A stretch of 64,000 bases of DNA, taken from the NCBI RefSeq assembly GCF_905163445.1, contig NC_053180.1, positions 10,158,701-10,222,700 on the forward strand. The letters run 5' to 3'. The translations under genes were made by a program, and so were the position numbers. Each line of letters opens with the position of its first letter. The first letter of the stretch is position 1. Under the pieces are notes generated by a model, which did not search any database, was not told the DNA's origin, and was given only the letters and a program-made list of their open reading frames with translations. Shown here piece after piece: positions 13,401-28,400 of this stretch. The stretch is from Pararge aegeria. Lineage: Eukaryota > Arthropoda > Insecta > Lepidoptera > Nymphalidae.

Positions 13401-16400
13401 AGCTTGCTTGGCCTCTATTTAGCAAGATTTCCATCGATTCCAACGTGAAAATACTATACAGAACTGTTCGACATTTTATTTATAAGGATTCCTGACTATA
13501 GATTTCATTATCATGTAAATATCAAGGCAATCCAGCTCTTTAGGAAAACCGAGATAGTGAAAAGACTTAAAAGCCTTTCATCATCAATGATCTAAGCCTT
13601 GAGATAAGGTAAAATGTTGTAAAAGTGTAGGTGCGAGTATAAGTTCATTTAGTCACTTGTTTCTCCGATAGATACATATGGGAATAGAAAAAAAATAATT
13701 TACATAACGATAAAACTTCGAAGAAATCTTTTTAAAAAAGGTACTGAATCCTTTGAAGACGTACGACTCTCACTTAAAGACTATTTTAATATAGCATTTG
13801 GTGGTTCTCGGCCGCGTGCAAATTACTGGTATTATATAAATATAAGAATAAATCAAAATCTGTAATTACTTTGCGTTGTCTGTCATTACTAGCAATTAGA
13901 GTTTAGACCTTAGTTTGGCAACATAATTTTCGTTGGTGAAAGTGGATTAATCTCCTATAAAAATATACATCAATTTTGCAACGGGTTTCTTTCTCTTCTT
14001 GGTGTTATCTATTGGCAGCAGCCTGCTACTTTGTGCTTTTAATAGCATATTGCAAAATAACTGCTTCATTTGGGACGCTAATACCTACTTCTCCTTCAAA
14101 GTTTCGCTCTACTGGCTATCACTATAAAGTAAAAACAGAATTATGCTCTTACTCAACACTTTAGTTTATTTAAATTTACGCACGTTTGTTAATTGCAGAA
14201 TCAACATTAAGGGTAAAAATATGGGTAGGGTTCCTCTTATTTACACGAAAAATTGTCTGAAGAAACCATTGGATGTTAAAACTCCTGATGTGTAAGTGAT
14301 AAAGGATAATGATAATGAAGGTACTCTTAAGTCTTATAGATAAGAAAAACGAAAGTGTAAGGCCTTCCAGACCATCGAGGTGCATATTAAAAACAAAGAA
14401 GTAAAGCATTCCATTTGTACTTGGATATCAACTACATAACGGTGAATAATGCATTCTTACGACGCAAAGCATCGTAATTCAGAGCATTCTGGAGATGCAC
14501 TTCGGTAGCAGGATTAGTAGATCAAAAGTCTAAAATCCTAAGAGTGTTGTGTTTTGAAGCAACTCCGCAACTCACAAGGTTGCTTGTCTGTCGTTATTAA
14601 CGATAAACAGGCAACCTTGCAACGATCACTTGACTTACTTCAAAGTACAAACCCAAGTCGTATGTTAGCGATATTGGCTTGTTGAAGTCAAATCGAGCAC
14701 AATTTAATTCTTGGTTATGGCTTTTATCTGTGTTAACTGGGCACAACTTCGCCAATGTCAAGAATATTCATTTGATATCCATTATTATTGTTCAAGAGCC
14801 TATTTAAATTGAGGGCTCCTTTAACAATTATTTGCTCATATGGCATCATGTGTCACTGGCACAACTCGTTAATCGTGTTTACTACGGACACGTTAGTAAC
14901 TAGATAGGGAGATTAAGTGTCAATGAATGTTTTGTCCAAGGCTGGAATGCTTAGTCGCACTAGTTTTCAGAAGAGGTATCTCTTACTGTTTGTCATTAGA
15001 TCTATGAGGATCAATTCGGTTCCTACTAGTCAATTCTACTCTTATCATTCTATAGATACGTTATTCTTATAGCTCAATATAATAATGTTCCTCTTAACTT
15101 GGCTATAATCCAGAATCGATTAACATAATTTAATTTGATATTACCTACCTACCTACCTACCTACCTACCTTTTGTTAAGTTATCAAGTTAACAAAAATAA
15201 TATTGTTGTTAACTTGGTAACTTTTCGTTTAGGGTGACAAAGTTTAATTTGCTGAACACTATATTTTATTAAACCCCTATTTTATTCCCTCTTAATTAAT
15301 GCACTAAATTAAAACAAAATCACTTGTGCTTTATTTTATTAGTTAGTAATTGTTTCAAGCGTTCTGAATTAACATCATTGGGTTGGTAGGTAGGTACTTT
15401 AAAATGAGGAATAGAACCATCGACGACGATATTAGATATACTACCTAGGTACTAGAATATCATGTTGTGAAGGCATTGCACGCACATACCCAGGGCAGAG
15501 GTTCAACGACCCCAGAAGAAGACTACACCGGATACAAATGGGCCCCAAGTGGCATAAGCTAGCGAAATATCTCACTAATACTTCTATTTTCTATTAAAAC
15601 ATCTATGTCCTACTAATAAAAAATCTACTATCTACTTAAAATTATAAAGATTTTGTTTTAAACAATAATGTGCAAAAGCTTCAAGTGCCTAGGTAGTAAA
15701 CACAGTGTGCAATTATCTCATGATGAAGTTAAATGTCAACATATTAGAGCGATTTATTAGGTACTAGCGTTTAATACTATATCAAACTAAAGGATCGTTT
15801 TTTTAAAAGACACATCTGGTAAGAACCATAAATGCAGAACTACAGATATTTTTATTCTGATCTGGGATAGGTATTTACATACATTTTTTACTGATTCTTC
15901 AATCGTTAATCTTTATGGTATTAGGTATATAAAGTTTAACGATTGAATAGGTAGGTACTTGACGTTACGAACCAATTAAATACTTGAGTACAGAAACAAT
16001 AAGTTTACCTACTTACCTACCTACTAAAACTTAGAATTTTATCTTATTCTAGGACAATAGTAGAATTATGTCGAAGAACCAGTCAATGATTTTACCTTCA
16101 TGATCCATTAATTAAAAGTATAGAAATAATAGGGCTTAAAACCGTGTCAGTGTAACAGCAGCGTACACTATATGGCCGTAAGTACCTAGGTACAGCAAAA
16201 TAAATTTTATATTTTCGCGAATGACATCTTAACTTTTGAAGAACCCTACTTTTCATACATAAGCATGCAAAATATAAGCGTTACTCAATGTACAATATCA
16301 GCATACTGCTTAACCGAAGTAGAGTACCCACCTACCTACCTAATCAAACAAAAAAAATGAGAGAAAACGTTAAATCACACGAGAGGCAAAACGTCCTTAC

Positions 16401-19400
16401 ACTCCAGATGTTTTCTCTACGTCCTCGTCTAACACGTATCGATATCTCTGTCACACCTGAGCACGCCGGTATCACGCATGCGATGCATGTTTCACAACAT
16501 TAAACAAGTCGAGCAACAGATCGCAAAACAAAAACCGATCACAAATATGAAGTTGCACTAAATCCGTGTAGTTTCCAAACAGGTCGCTCAACTCTTGGAT
16601 ATAAATGAATATGGGCTGCCAAATAAATGTTTGGATTTCAGAGTAGTTTCTTGGCATCTATAACTTCTTTGGTAAGCTTCACATACAAGGCAAGGTTGCA
16701 GATAATAATACACTTTAATCCCTTGAAATACGATGGAGTTCTTGACTGAAATAGTGGTATCTACCTATCAATAAAATTATTATTGTTAAAATCATTAGTC
16801 TACCAATTACTTCTAAATCAAACATAAAATAACAATCAAAACATCGATGAATAATTAAGTTTTATGAAGCTAAAAAATGGTTATAATGTATATTGCTACA
16901 AGGTATATTGATAATGCCGTAAAATCACTAATATTTTTACAGAAATACAATAGGTATGAGGTGAAGGTGAGCGTCTCTATTTATTCGAGAATGTCATCAA
17001 GTGAATTGAAGATATTATTCCTGTATGCAAATAAAGCAGAAAGGGATAACAATATATAATTCGAAATTTATTTCTGCTTGCATTTACTATTCAAAAGATA
17101 TCCAAAAAAATTCAACCGCTCTTGAAGCGATTTGGAGCACTTATTCAGTGTCGTACAAATTAAACAAGAAGTAAAGATAAAGATCGTGTAAACTTGAAGT
17201 CTTTGCTTAATTGATCACCGGTTATGAGGCAAAAAACAACAATAGTATTGAACATATTGAAACTTTTATAAATAAAGCTCCAAAAGAAAAATAATTGGCA
17301 AAAGATGAACCGGCTTATGTTAACATTAAAAATCTTTTGTCAAACTGCTAAACATGAAAACAAATGAAAAGCATGAACTCTACACAGGCGATTGTTTTCG
17401 GAGAACATCCACTGTATAGTTAAAATCTGGTAAAAATATAACGACATAGAAGCACTACGTTGAATGGAGGTTTGATAACTCTACACAAAATAAGTTTATA
17501 TAATATCATCTTGCTGTCGCTAAACAACTCCTGTAAAATGGCTCGTTTTAGACCCTTGTTTAACAATCAAAACACAAAAAGTTATTTTCGCTTTTCTGAT
17601 AACAAAATTAGTCGTGAAGAAGAATTTGTCCTTCTATCCAATATAGCTACACAATTTTTTAACATAAGTAGGTACGGATGGATTCTAGTTATAAAATCCC
17701 AGTTCCTACATTTAATGCGGTCGGTAATAATTTGTACGCACGTACCTATATACACACAAAATGTTTACTTAAGTACATACATTTTGCCCGATACTTGTAA
17801 ATTGTAAATGGACATAATATAACTTTACTGTTTACCTAATAGCTATGTACGTAGCTACAGTATATTTAATTAGCACAAACACGCCAGTTGAAATTTATTA
17901 GCCTACACCGAAGTGATTATTACAAAATCAGAACATCCAAACACCACTAATTCGATATATCTACCTAGCCACCTTTACATCGTCATTTTACAAATGTAAA
18001 ATGTAAAGTGTAAACTTCACTGTCTTTCATAGTAGCAGAACTGAAAAATTGGTTGTTAAGTAAATTTTGTACTCAATACCTATTTATAATTCCATAGGCA
18101 GTTGATAACTGCACATCTTTACTTTTTCTGCATACCTAGTCCTCAGAGTGAAATTGAATTGGTATTAATTCAACCTACGCTACGGCTTGATCCAATATTT
18201 AGTTGATAGTTTTATGGTTTGTCGCGAAAAATTTGTACAATTTCAGTGTCACAAGACACTATAAAAGCAAAGCGATATTAACTTAAATACCATTTTGCAA
18301 AAACATCTTATAAACCTGCCTTAGGGAATTGCGTAGTAACTACATACCTACTAAGCGATATCTATAAATATTAATAATAGCTTTGAAAACAATGGTTCAT
18401 AAACACTTATAAGTATTATTTTTCAACCTTCGTAACGGACTACAGCTAAAAACAATAATAAATTTAATAGGTATCTACTGTCTGTAACTTTTCATGATAC
18501 TCTTGAGTTGGATTTCATAATCGTAGGATGCCTACCTATTCTAAGTCATCTAAACCTTTTTGAGTTATTGAGTACGGTAGTAGGTACATAGAGGTATGTA
18601 ACATAAGCTAAGCACCTTGTTTCATATTAAAGGGTGCCTCATAAGGTCGGGCAATCTTTTTCCTAAATAGGATATATGTAAATACTGGCTGAGCATAGGT
18701 GTCGCGCAAGGTAGGCACTAAAAAAATTAGAAACTCTTAAAATTAGAGTCTCAATACTATGTGTGTAAGAGACACCTTAATACAAGAAGATATTAGTAGT
18801 ACATGTATAAAACAATTACGTCAAAGTACTAAACCGTTTCTGGAATGTTAAGATAACTCCAGATCGTTCCACCAAAAAGAATCTTATGGAGATTTCTGCC
18901 CGTAACATAAAATGGAGGAGATTAAGACATAATATACTAGGCTACGTATAGAAAATTGACAGTTTTATGTATAGGTAGGCTAAGGTATTTACTAAGTAAT
19001 AAAATCTATAGTGTTATGTATCATGCAAAACGTTAATAAAAGGTACAGTCTTAAGACAGTCCTCCAACGAGGCCGGTAACTTAGCAGTGTTTTAAATGCG
19101 CCGGCGCCGATATGCGTATTACGCGTCGCATACAAATGGATATATAAAATACAAGTCTTTATATAGAGATCTTCATTATGCATCTTTAGTTTATTTTGCT
19201 AAAGAAGTAACCTTTCGAACTCAACTTAATAACTCAAACCAGGTAAATCTTGCAAAGATAATTCCATTAAAAACATACTCTTACGTTATAACAATCCTAT
19301 CGTGATACTTTCTCTTATACCAACAATAAAGGGTCACCCTCGAGCAGAGACAGTTAAAAGCTCATTAATTACCATTCTGGTTGATGAAAGGAATTAACGC

Positions 19401-22400
19401 ACTAAAAGAAGATTATATTGATTGAAGTATAAAAGAAAACTAGAAATTTACGGCTAACAAAATAACCAACCAACCAACATGTTTTCAATACGCCATGTGC
19501 TTCATCTACGAGACATTTTAAGATTTTGTATAATCTGTAATTAATTGGTATCTAATAAAATATTAAAATTAATGTTATACCTACTTTGTCCTTGAAATTG
19601 TTAACTGAGTAGATATTCAAATTGCGCACAAATTGTGTATTCGAGCGCGTAGGTAGGTAGTTTGTTTCCACCATTTTGTCCATGCATTCTTGCTTATGTT
19701 TAACTCAAACAGTATTTTCAATTTACTTATTACCGATTAATCTTTTATTCAATGATTATTTTACTTATGCAGCATTATATTCATTTAGGTCAAATTTAGT
19801 TAAGGACGCCTTTGTTTAACTTATTCGAGAACTCGTATAATTTCTTGCATATTATATATATATATGTAGTTATATGGAGATGAAATCAATCTATTGTCAA
19901 CAAGCCAGTTGTTATAAATTATTAAATTTTCTATTATCGTAGTAAAAGATAACGAGTATCAACTTTCGCTATAGCAACACAATATGTTTACCAATTATAA
20001 ACTACAGATGATAACAATTGCAAATGTTTTCAATTATAAATAAAAATATCAAGTAGATACACCTAATTAAACAAATTTAACTTTAAAGATAATGAACATT
20101 TTGGAATTACTTGGAGTTAAATATACGGATATTTTTTTCGTAATTGATACATTTTCTGATATATGACTATTTATTCCCCCATCATATCAATTTTACCAAA
20201 AAATAAAATTCTAATACCGGAAGCCTCTTGGTTTGTCGATAGTCTTCCAATTCGAGCATATGGATAGAGTAGAATAAATCAAATCAGAAAATTACATCTT
20301 AATTACCTTTAAAACTGTTTTGCAACGTAAAACAATGTCGCATCAACATCTATAATGAAAGTTAAGAATTTTTAATAACGTTGTAACTCGTGTAACATGT
20401 AGATAATTAAAATGTTTAGTGTTGACTTGTGAACTTTATAAGACGAAGAACTTTGTACGGCTTATACATAGGTAATCTAGTTTTTTAAATGAACATGACA
20501 GCATAAATCAAACATGGAACAATGGTGGCTTCAGTGAGCCTCGAACTTGAATAAGAAGGCAAATAAGCAAGTGGATACTTAAATTAAATTTACCAGTTAC
20601 CAGGTACCATTAATCATCGCATGGAGTTTATTTAATTTGTATAAATGAAGTTAATTTACTGAAACGTAAACATAAATAATTCTAATGCATCAAATATTTA
20701 CTTGTAGATAATTAGCGTAAATGCATAATTTATATGCATTATTTACCTACTTGTTAAAAAATATACGTAAATACGCTTTTTATTTTTTAAAGAAGAGTGG
20801 TGTTTTGAGTTATGCAGCATTATATTAGATTTAAAGTTATTTTTGCAAAAATTAATGATTGCACTAGGCTATCTCCACTTCGAATTACATAGAAACTGGG
20901 GTATTACGTATATTATAGAATTGTCAGATAATAAAAAATAACAAAATGTTACATACATTTTGTTTATTTACATTTTGTTAATCATTCAAAGACAGAGATG
21001 TGATATATTCTTATGATTTAGTAGTTACTTACATGCAATTTCTTTTTTTTGGCAATTTATACTTTTACTATAATAAATAAAAACTTTTATTTATTATAGG
21101 CTTGCCTTATTTACAGTACAATATATAAGTATTGTCACTTTCTTCCATCTTACGTTTGGTTGATATAATTGGAATATCTAAATAATTTACTGCAAAGTCA
21201 TTTGATGGATAATCCTCAAGACCCTGTGATGTTTTTAATCCGGATAATTTAATGAAGTTTTGTATAAGTACGCTGTAAAACAACATATTATAGAAAATAT
21301 CACTTCGTACATCAGGTTTAACTGGAATACATATTTCTTATTCATACTTGCTGTAAATTATTAAATTATTTTAATATTTTAAAACATTTTATGCATTCTG
21401 TGTTGATGTAAATGATTTATGCTAATATATTAAAAGCAGTTTGTTTTTATACTAACAGGCTATGCTGTGACGAGAATACCTAGGCAAGGTTTGCTTAATG
21501 AGAATGCGGTATTACGTAAAATATGATGGTACCTATAAGCACTTAGATACAAAGAGCCGTACCTAGCTACATATTTATGCTATCCTTACGTACAGGTTTA
21601 TACTGTATTTCGTTTATAGAACACTACAGTTTTAAAACTTATTATATTCATTAGGAAATTTTCCATACTTTCAAATCTCTAATTTAAATTTTTCCTAATA
21701 ATGTTGCGTTTGCATCATTAGCGAAATGAGTCTTCGTGAAATGAGAACTATAAAAGGACAGTAAGTCATTGACTTTTCCCTGAAACTTGGAAACTATCCA
21801 AGGCACGCAGTACCATGTGATTGGAGTGAGGGCTTTCCCTCTAAGTCGGTATTTGAGCTATGATAATTTTTTTAAATGTTACTAAGAACGATTTAAATGT
21901 CTTCATATATCTTAATTTATCTTATAGATAAAGGGATATATACCTACCTACTCTTCTTAGATAAAGTGATTCATAGGATAATTGAAATAAGACGGTAATA
22001 CCATTACCTGTACATCTTTGTGTTGAGAAAGATTCTGATGATTAAACAACATGAGGAAAATCATCATGACCCTGTTGATTTCTAGATTTATTATATTTTA
22101 TTATTATATAGGTAGGTTAATGTTTGATAAGTTAGGGCTAATAACTCTAGATAAATTATTTCTTCTTAAAAACGAAGGTTTAACGTATGGTATAAAAGAA
22201 GGGGTCCAGCGGTTGCATGTATCTAATCTTGCGATGCAGATAAACGTAAGCACTTTGCCAACATAATTTTACTACTTCATATCCAGTGAATAAAAATGTA
22301 TAGCACATCAAACAGCTAATAAATCATATTTACGTAAATCACATTCGTTACGAAACGTTCAGTATAAATCAAGGATTTTTTAAATTACACAATATTATGT

Positions 22401-25400
22401 AAAGTAAAATGCATCCTCCGTGAACGAAATGATGTCGTTGTACAAAGGTGAAATCTATTAACAAGTGGTTTAAAAGTGATCTTGTCAAGACTGCCCAAAA
22501 CGGGTTTTATGCTTTACAGTAAGAACAAAGTATCCCATCGCGTATCGCAGACTGTAGAAAAATGAAGTGAAAGAGGAATAAAGTTTAAGTTGCTGATATT
22601 TAACGTATCTCTATCATCTTCATTTAAAAAGACTTGTAAGTCGTAAGTTAAGTTATGTCAATATCATTGATAATGCCTATTAGGTAAAGCAAAGCAATAT
22701 AATTGCTTAAACAGTCTGACGTGATAAAAACGTGCGCGTCGCCTACAGTTTTCTTCAATATTTCAATCCATTATCGCCAAGCGTAAGGTTAAAAGTGGGG
22801 AGAGCATACGTGACCGGTGTAACGTTCGTGTCGAACTTACTGCACAGGCTCGGGCATTTGTGATGCCTTACCAATATGTTGGTTACAACCCCTAGAAGCT
22901 ATGGTTTAGATTTCTGAATATTTATACAAACGGGAATTTAAGACTTATTATTTAAGTATATTCTTCTTCTTCGTCGTGATCTTAGGGCTTAGGGCCATGA
23001 CCATCTATACCAGCTTTATAAGGATTATTAAGGCTCACTCAGCGGTACGACCTTGACTCTTGAGCCTTTCTGAGAGCCTTGGATATTCGCGTGGATGCAT
23101 TTACAAATGCTGTCGATCCAAAGGGTCGGTACACTTCCTCTGCTTCTCTTACCCTCGCGGCACGTAATAATAAGACGTTCTAAACAATCAGACCTTTTTC
23201 TTTCCGCGTGGCGAAAAAGTGAGAGCTTGAGCTGTCTTTGAGCACATAGACTCAAGAGACGGGTCTGGAGCTCCTCCAAGATAGACACGTTTGTGCAATG
23301 CGCAGTCCATGGGACGCCTAACATTTTGAGCCAGCACCACATTACGAACGCTATAACTCAGGAGAGAATAAGAAAAAAAATCTGTGATCGCATAAGTTTC
23401 ACTTTTGACTTACGTTAGATGAAAATAATGTGAGAAGTAAAATAGTTCTTACAATAATGTTATTGCATGTATGAATAAGACGAACATAACTGTGATTGGT
23501 TGTACATGCGGGAAACCGGCGGTTCAAATGACTGCAGATTCCTTAATAGGAATTATGAAGATTATCATTAGCACGAGTTGCTGCTTAATAGCTGATATTT
23601 TATTCAATGGAAGTATTTGAGACAGTGAACGCTGATTTTATTTGAGAAATTAATTTGAAAACTTCTTAGAAACAAAAGAGCATGATTTTTTTCCTAAAAT
23701 ACACAATGCTATTTGGTCAAACAATTACTTGTGACCTTTTTCTTGATTTATAGAGTTTTATCACGTTACCTGGAAAGTGTTCTCAACGTATGGAAGAATC
23801 TTTAATGAAACTACAACTTGAAAGCTGCAAAAACATCACTCTTAAACGAGTCTAACAGGATTCGCAGTTTTCGTACCTCTTATAGCATACATACCCGTAT
23901 ATGTCTTCTGATCATGTAACAGTTCTAAATGAGAAGACCTTGGTTACACTTCTAATACACATTTAGATCTTTTTATGGTTTTAACTTTTAAATATAAGTT
24001 CATCTTTACTTCTTAGGATTTTACTTCGTATTCTTGCTATTCTCTCTGAGGCTACTAAATCTATTTTTTTAAGCTTCTGACTTTGTGTAATAATATGATT
24101 CGTAAAATACAATTCGCATTGTTGGTTGCACTGCTTAGTTCGACTAGTGCTTACAGTACGACTTATAAAGTAACATCTAATTGTTACTTTTTAGGCGGCT
24201 GTAGATGTTTTAAGGAAATCAATTTTGGTATAGAGGCTCCAGCTCGATAGTTTCCTGCAAAGAGTCTTTACGCCAAACTGGATTAATTTATGAAATATAG
24301 ACTATGCTCTCAATATAATAATTATTGTGGAAAGGAATAAATATAAACACAATAGGGAGGTAAGACAATGGAGTCCTTCGGCAGCCATTTTGATTTACGA
24401 CACCGCTCATAGAAAGTGGAAAAGTATGCAGCTAAAAATAAAAGAGACTATAGATAGCTACAATATGAACTTATATGTTAAAGTGCATTGCGTTTCACGC
24501 AACAGCTGAACAATGTCTGTGTAGAGGTTTTTACAGTTATAGCAGTCCTGCAATTTCTATGTAAAGTGCAACGTCGGGCACTATTAACTGTGCCTATTCA
24601 AAAAGTATGAATAGGTTGGTTGTAGAAAAGTTTTCATCTTAGAAGCTGTCGCCATTTTCTTTCAAGTACCTACTACTTACTCATACGATATGTTATGTGT
24701 ATGTTAATATTATGTGTTTGTGAGGGTATTCTCCTTTTGATTTGAAGCATGAAGAAAAAAAACGTCTCTTTTAGATTCACATATTATTTGTATCATTATT
24801 GCCAGAGTAATGTACTTCTGTCCGTACGTGTTATGTATTATATCTCCCACTTGAACAAAATAATGATTGTAGTGATTCTTTTTCATTTCGATCTAATATA
24901 TCTTATTAACAAATTACTTTATTTACAAATTACTTACGTGGAATTTAATAAAATTGATGGGTCATTTCTCTCTACTTTTCTCGTCTTTTGTAAACTACAT
25001 GGTACTTGTTTATGATAACGATTTAATCTGGCAAATCTATAAATTTGTATCGTTGATAAATTTACACTAACGCGTTCGACGACCCTTCCGTTAAAAAAAA
25101 TGGATACAATTCGACATTGAAGCTATGTATTCAACCTTCAAATAAAGGCTGATCATCAGCGCACTACCACTGATAAGTACTTAATTGAATAGACTTTTAA
25201 CAATATCCTGTTCAAGGGTCAGTAGTTATCAAATTTTAGGTTGATACATGTGTTATCTTTTTAATACCCAGTTTACATGTTAAGATAACGGATAAATTGC
25301 CAACATTCATTTTGTTAGCAACAAGTTAACAACAACAGATAATACTGAAAGATATACACCCAATAGTTTCAAAACTAAAATTTTGAAAAATTTTAGACAT

Positions 25401-28400
25401 AAATTTATCAGATCATCAAATCAAGGCTTGTTTCAGGTTTAGATATTTATTAGGCGTTTCAACTTTATGCAAAGGAATTTCCTTAATATTGCAGGGCTAA
25501 TGTCTTGTTATAATCGATTATACTAAAGACTGGAGTGGCTTTTTTTTATCGACTCATTATTACCAACCAATTTCAGTGACGTAAGTTCCGGTTCAGGGAT
25601 CAATAAATAATCGTTATCATATTTTATACGTGATATCGCTCGAATAGGCTTAATTCGTATTTTATACGTTAAGATAAAAGGCATTCAGTAAAAATTATTG
25701 ATAAACCTCTGCATACATAAAAATTACTTTAAAAGCTCACAGCGCGGCGCTTCCGTTTGTACAGCGTATGTTATAATCAGATTATTTTTAAGATTGGTTT
25801 TAATTTCTTTAGTATACAATTTACTTTACTAAGCTAAACAGGTAAAAGTATATCTTTAGAAAAATCTGTCGAAGGAATATCACTTCTTACTTCAGTACTA
25901 GGTCAATTATGCCAGAGATTTGACTACAAGAGGCTGAAGACTTGACTATTAGCTATCTATTGATCGGATTTGTTGAACCCTGGACGACGCTAAACTGAGT
26001 GAATTGAAACACCGTGAGACTTAAAAGTAATGTTTATGACAAGAGTTTTTACCGCATATATTTTTTCAAGATTGAAACTGTAACTTAAAAAAATCATTAC
26101 CGGCCCACTATTATATTCAGGACATGAGACGAAACTAGTATGCTAGCCTCTCCAAGTTCCCTGATAAAACTACTCATCTACGTTACAACGGAACCAGTGT
26201 TAACTGTTGATCTCTCAGGTATTCATGTCTCATATCACGACGTAATCCAGATGGCTTAGTGATAGCAAAACAAGGTACAGTAAGCGCGATCTTAGCTGAT
26301 AACATTGCTATCACTTTTATTTAAACATTCACAAATTGTTTTGTTCCTTCCTATGACCGCTATGCCCTTTTATCAGTGGCTCGGTGACCCGACGACATCA
26401 GTTACCACGCTGCAATGTTTCATAAATAACAACTTTATCGCTATGTACCATGAGATTGTTGCGAATGGTAATTTTTGTAAACATCTAGAAAAGTTTTTGC
26501 AGTATTTACGAAAAAGATCGTTTGTTTTAAGGTTCTAACTAAAAACTATCTCAAACTATCCCGAGACTAGAGATTGTAGCTGTCAAAGATAAAAACATCA
26601 TAATAGGTCCTTTTTTAGTTTTTTCCCAAGGGTTCACATCATGTCGTAATAAATCTTTACATAACGAGCTTTTTTTAATAATAAAGTAGGTGAGTATGTT
26701 AGATGAGTTGAAAACGCTAACTAAATATAGGAAATTATCACGCAACTAATACATGAAGTGTGAAATTTGACTTTTAAGAGGATAAATGAAGGGCGCACCA
26801 AATTACAAACGGACGACGGACATTGCCACGATTAAAATAAATTATATCAGCTTGTTAATATTAGTTTCTTTACGAACTGTCCAATGTATCCCTGAATGCA
26901 ACATTCTGTTTACTTTATCGACATATTGTTTTCCTTGGGTTCAATGTTAACGATTTAAATATCTGTAAGTTTATCTTAAATTTCATTTAAGTGTATTGAT
27001 GTATGAACATCCGGTGCCTGCTGCAACAAATACTTTTATAAACATAAATATCATGAACTTTGCGGCAGAATATTTATATAAAACGCTGGTTTTCAGAAAG
27101 AATTTGACGACTGGGTTCAAATTGGCAGGAATTGAAAACAGATATGTGCGTCTATTTTGATAAAAAAATACTTAATTTCAACAGATAACTAAATATTTTG
27201 CTGACTAATTGCAACATATTTTTTCATTCAGATGGAATTAGAAAATAAAATGCTTTCGGGAGTTTACAACTTATTCATCTACACTAAAAAACGCGTTGGG
27301 ATGATATTGATCAGTCCGAGGTTCAAGATTGCTAAGTAAGCCAAGGCTCTGCGTCGGCTGCTGTAAGTCACGTAGAAGCTAACCGTAAGAAACTAGATTC
27401 TTATAAATAGACAAGTAGGTAGTAAATCATCGCTGCATTTATTGCGGATTTTAATAGACACATTTTTTGGTTAATTATAAAATTTAATTGGCCTTTATTA
27501 AATATAGGGACATAATGTGGATTTTAGATTTATTTTATATCAGTTTAAAAGTCGCTAAATTGACATCTTATTATTGAAATGTTGATGATAAAATATGTTA
27601 CGATAATAATGTGTAAGCACTTTACAATATGAAACTACAGATCAATATAAAAATGGAGAAGTGACAATTACTGCATGACATACTTGGAGAGTTATAAATC
27701 TCGATTGTCGTAAAGTTTAATTCATACATTGGGTCAATCGAGAATTGTACCCGGGCCTTTTGCTAAAATATATACCTAATGCATACAAACTTCCAAGCCA
27801 GAGGTCTTGCCATACACAACACATTGATTAATAGCCTTGCCTTTTACGTTTCCGGCTTTCGAAAGTGTTCTTTTACAAATGTCAAAAGTGAAAGTCTCAG
27901 GATTTATTCTGAAACAATTGTTTTTCATTTTGCTAGACCATAGAAATTTTCATGGCTAAGCTCACATTTATAATAACAATGAACTCAAATTCACAAAGGC
28001 ACAACCTTAATTATTATCCAACCGAAATTAAAAATTTGCATTGACAGTGGACCGTGGACAAACCGGGCTTTGCGTTGGAAAAAGATTTCATTAAATTAGA
28101 ACCTTCATCGAAACAGTTGCCGTAGATTATTATGACCATATTGTCAATTATGGAGATTTTAATAAAGATAAAAATAACCTCTGAGTTTTTTTCATAAATA
28201 AATTTAGGAAATTAGCATATCAATCTAATTTCACAATCTTGGCTTCTGTGTTTTCTGTTAGCCTAGGTTACGGTTATTCAGGTACATAATTTTATTTGTA
28301 TGCACTGTACAAGTAGCTGGATGCCAAATCTTGCTAACAACAAGTTTGCTAGAGGTGTTTATATATGTATAAGGGAATACAAAAATATACTTTAATTCAT

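Noticed and set aside
15142..15170. Telomere-like or CRISPR-like array
   Set aside because: It is a plain TACC microsatellite. TTAGG telomere units and spaced repeats are absent.
17460..17807. 115-codon plus-strand frame in dnr1 intron 1
   Set aside because: It has no signal peptide, no domain and no neighbouring exons in phase. Such lengths are expected by chance in 64 kb.
22051..22266. 71-codon plus-strand frame with a hydrophobic start
   Set aside because: The N-terminus looks like a membrane segment because the DNA is AT-rich. There is no homology and no supporting splice structure.
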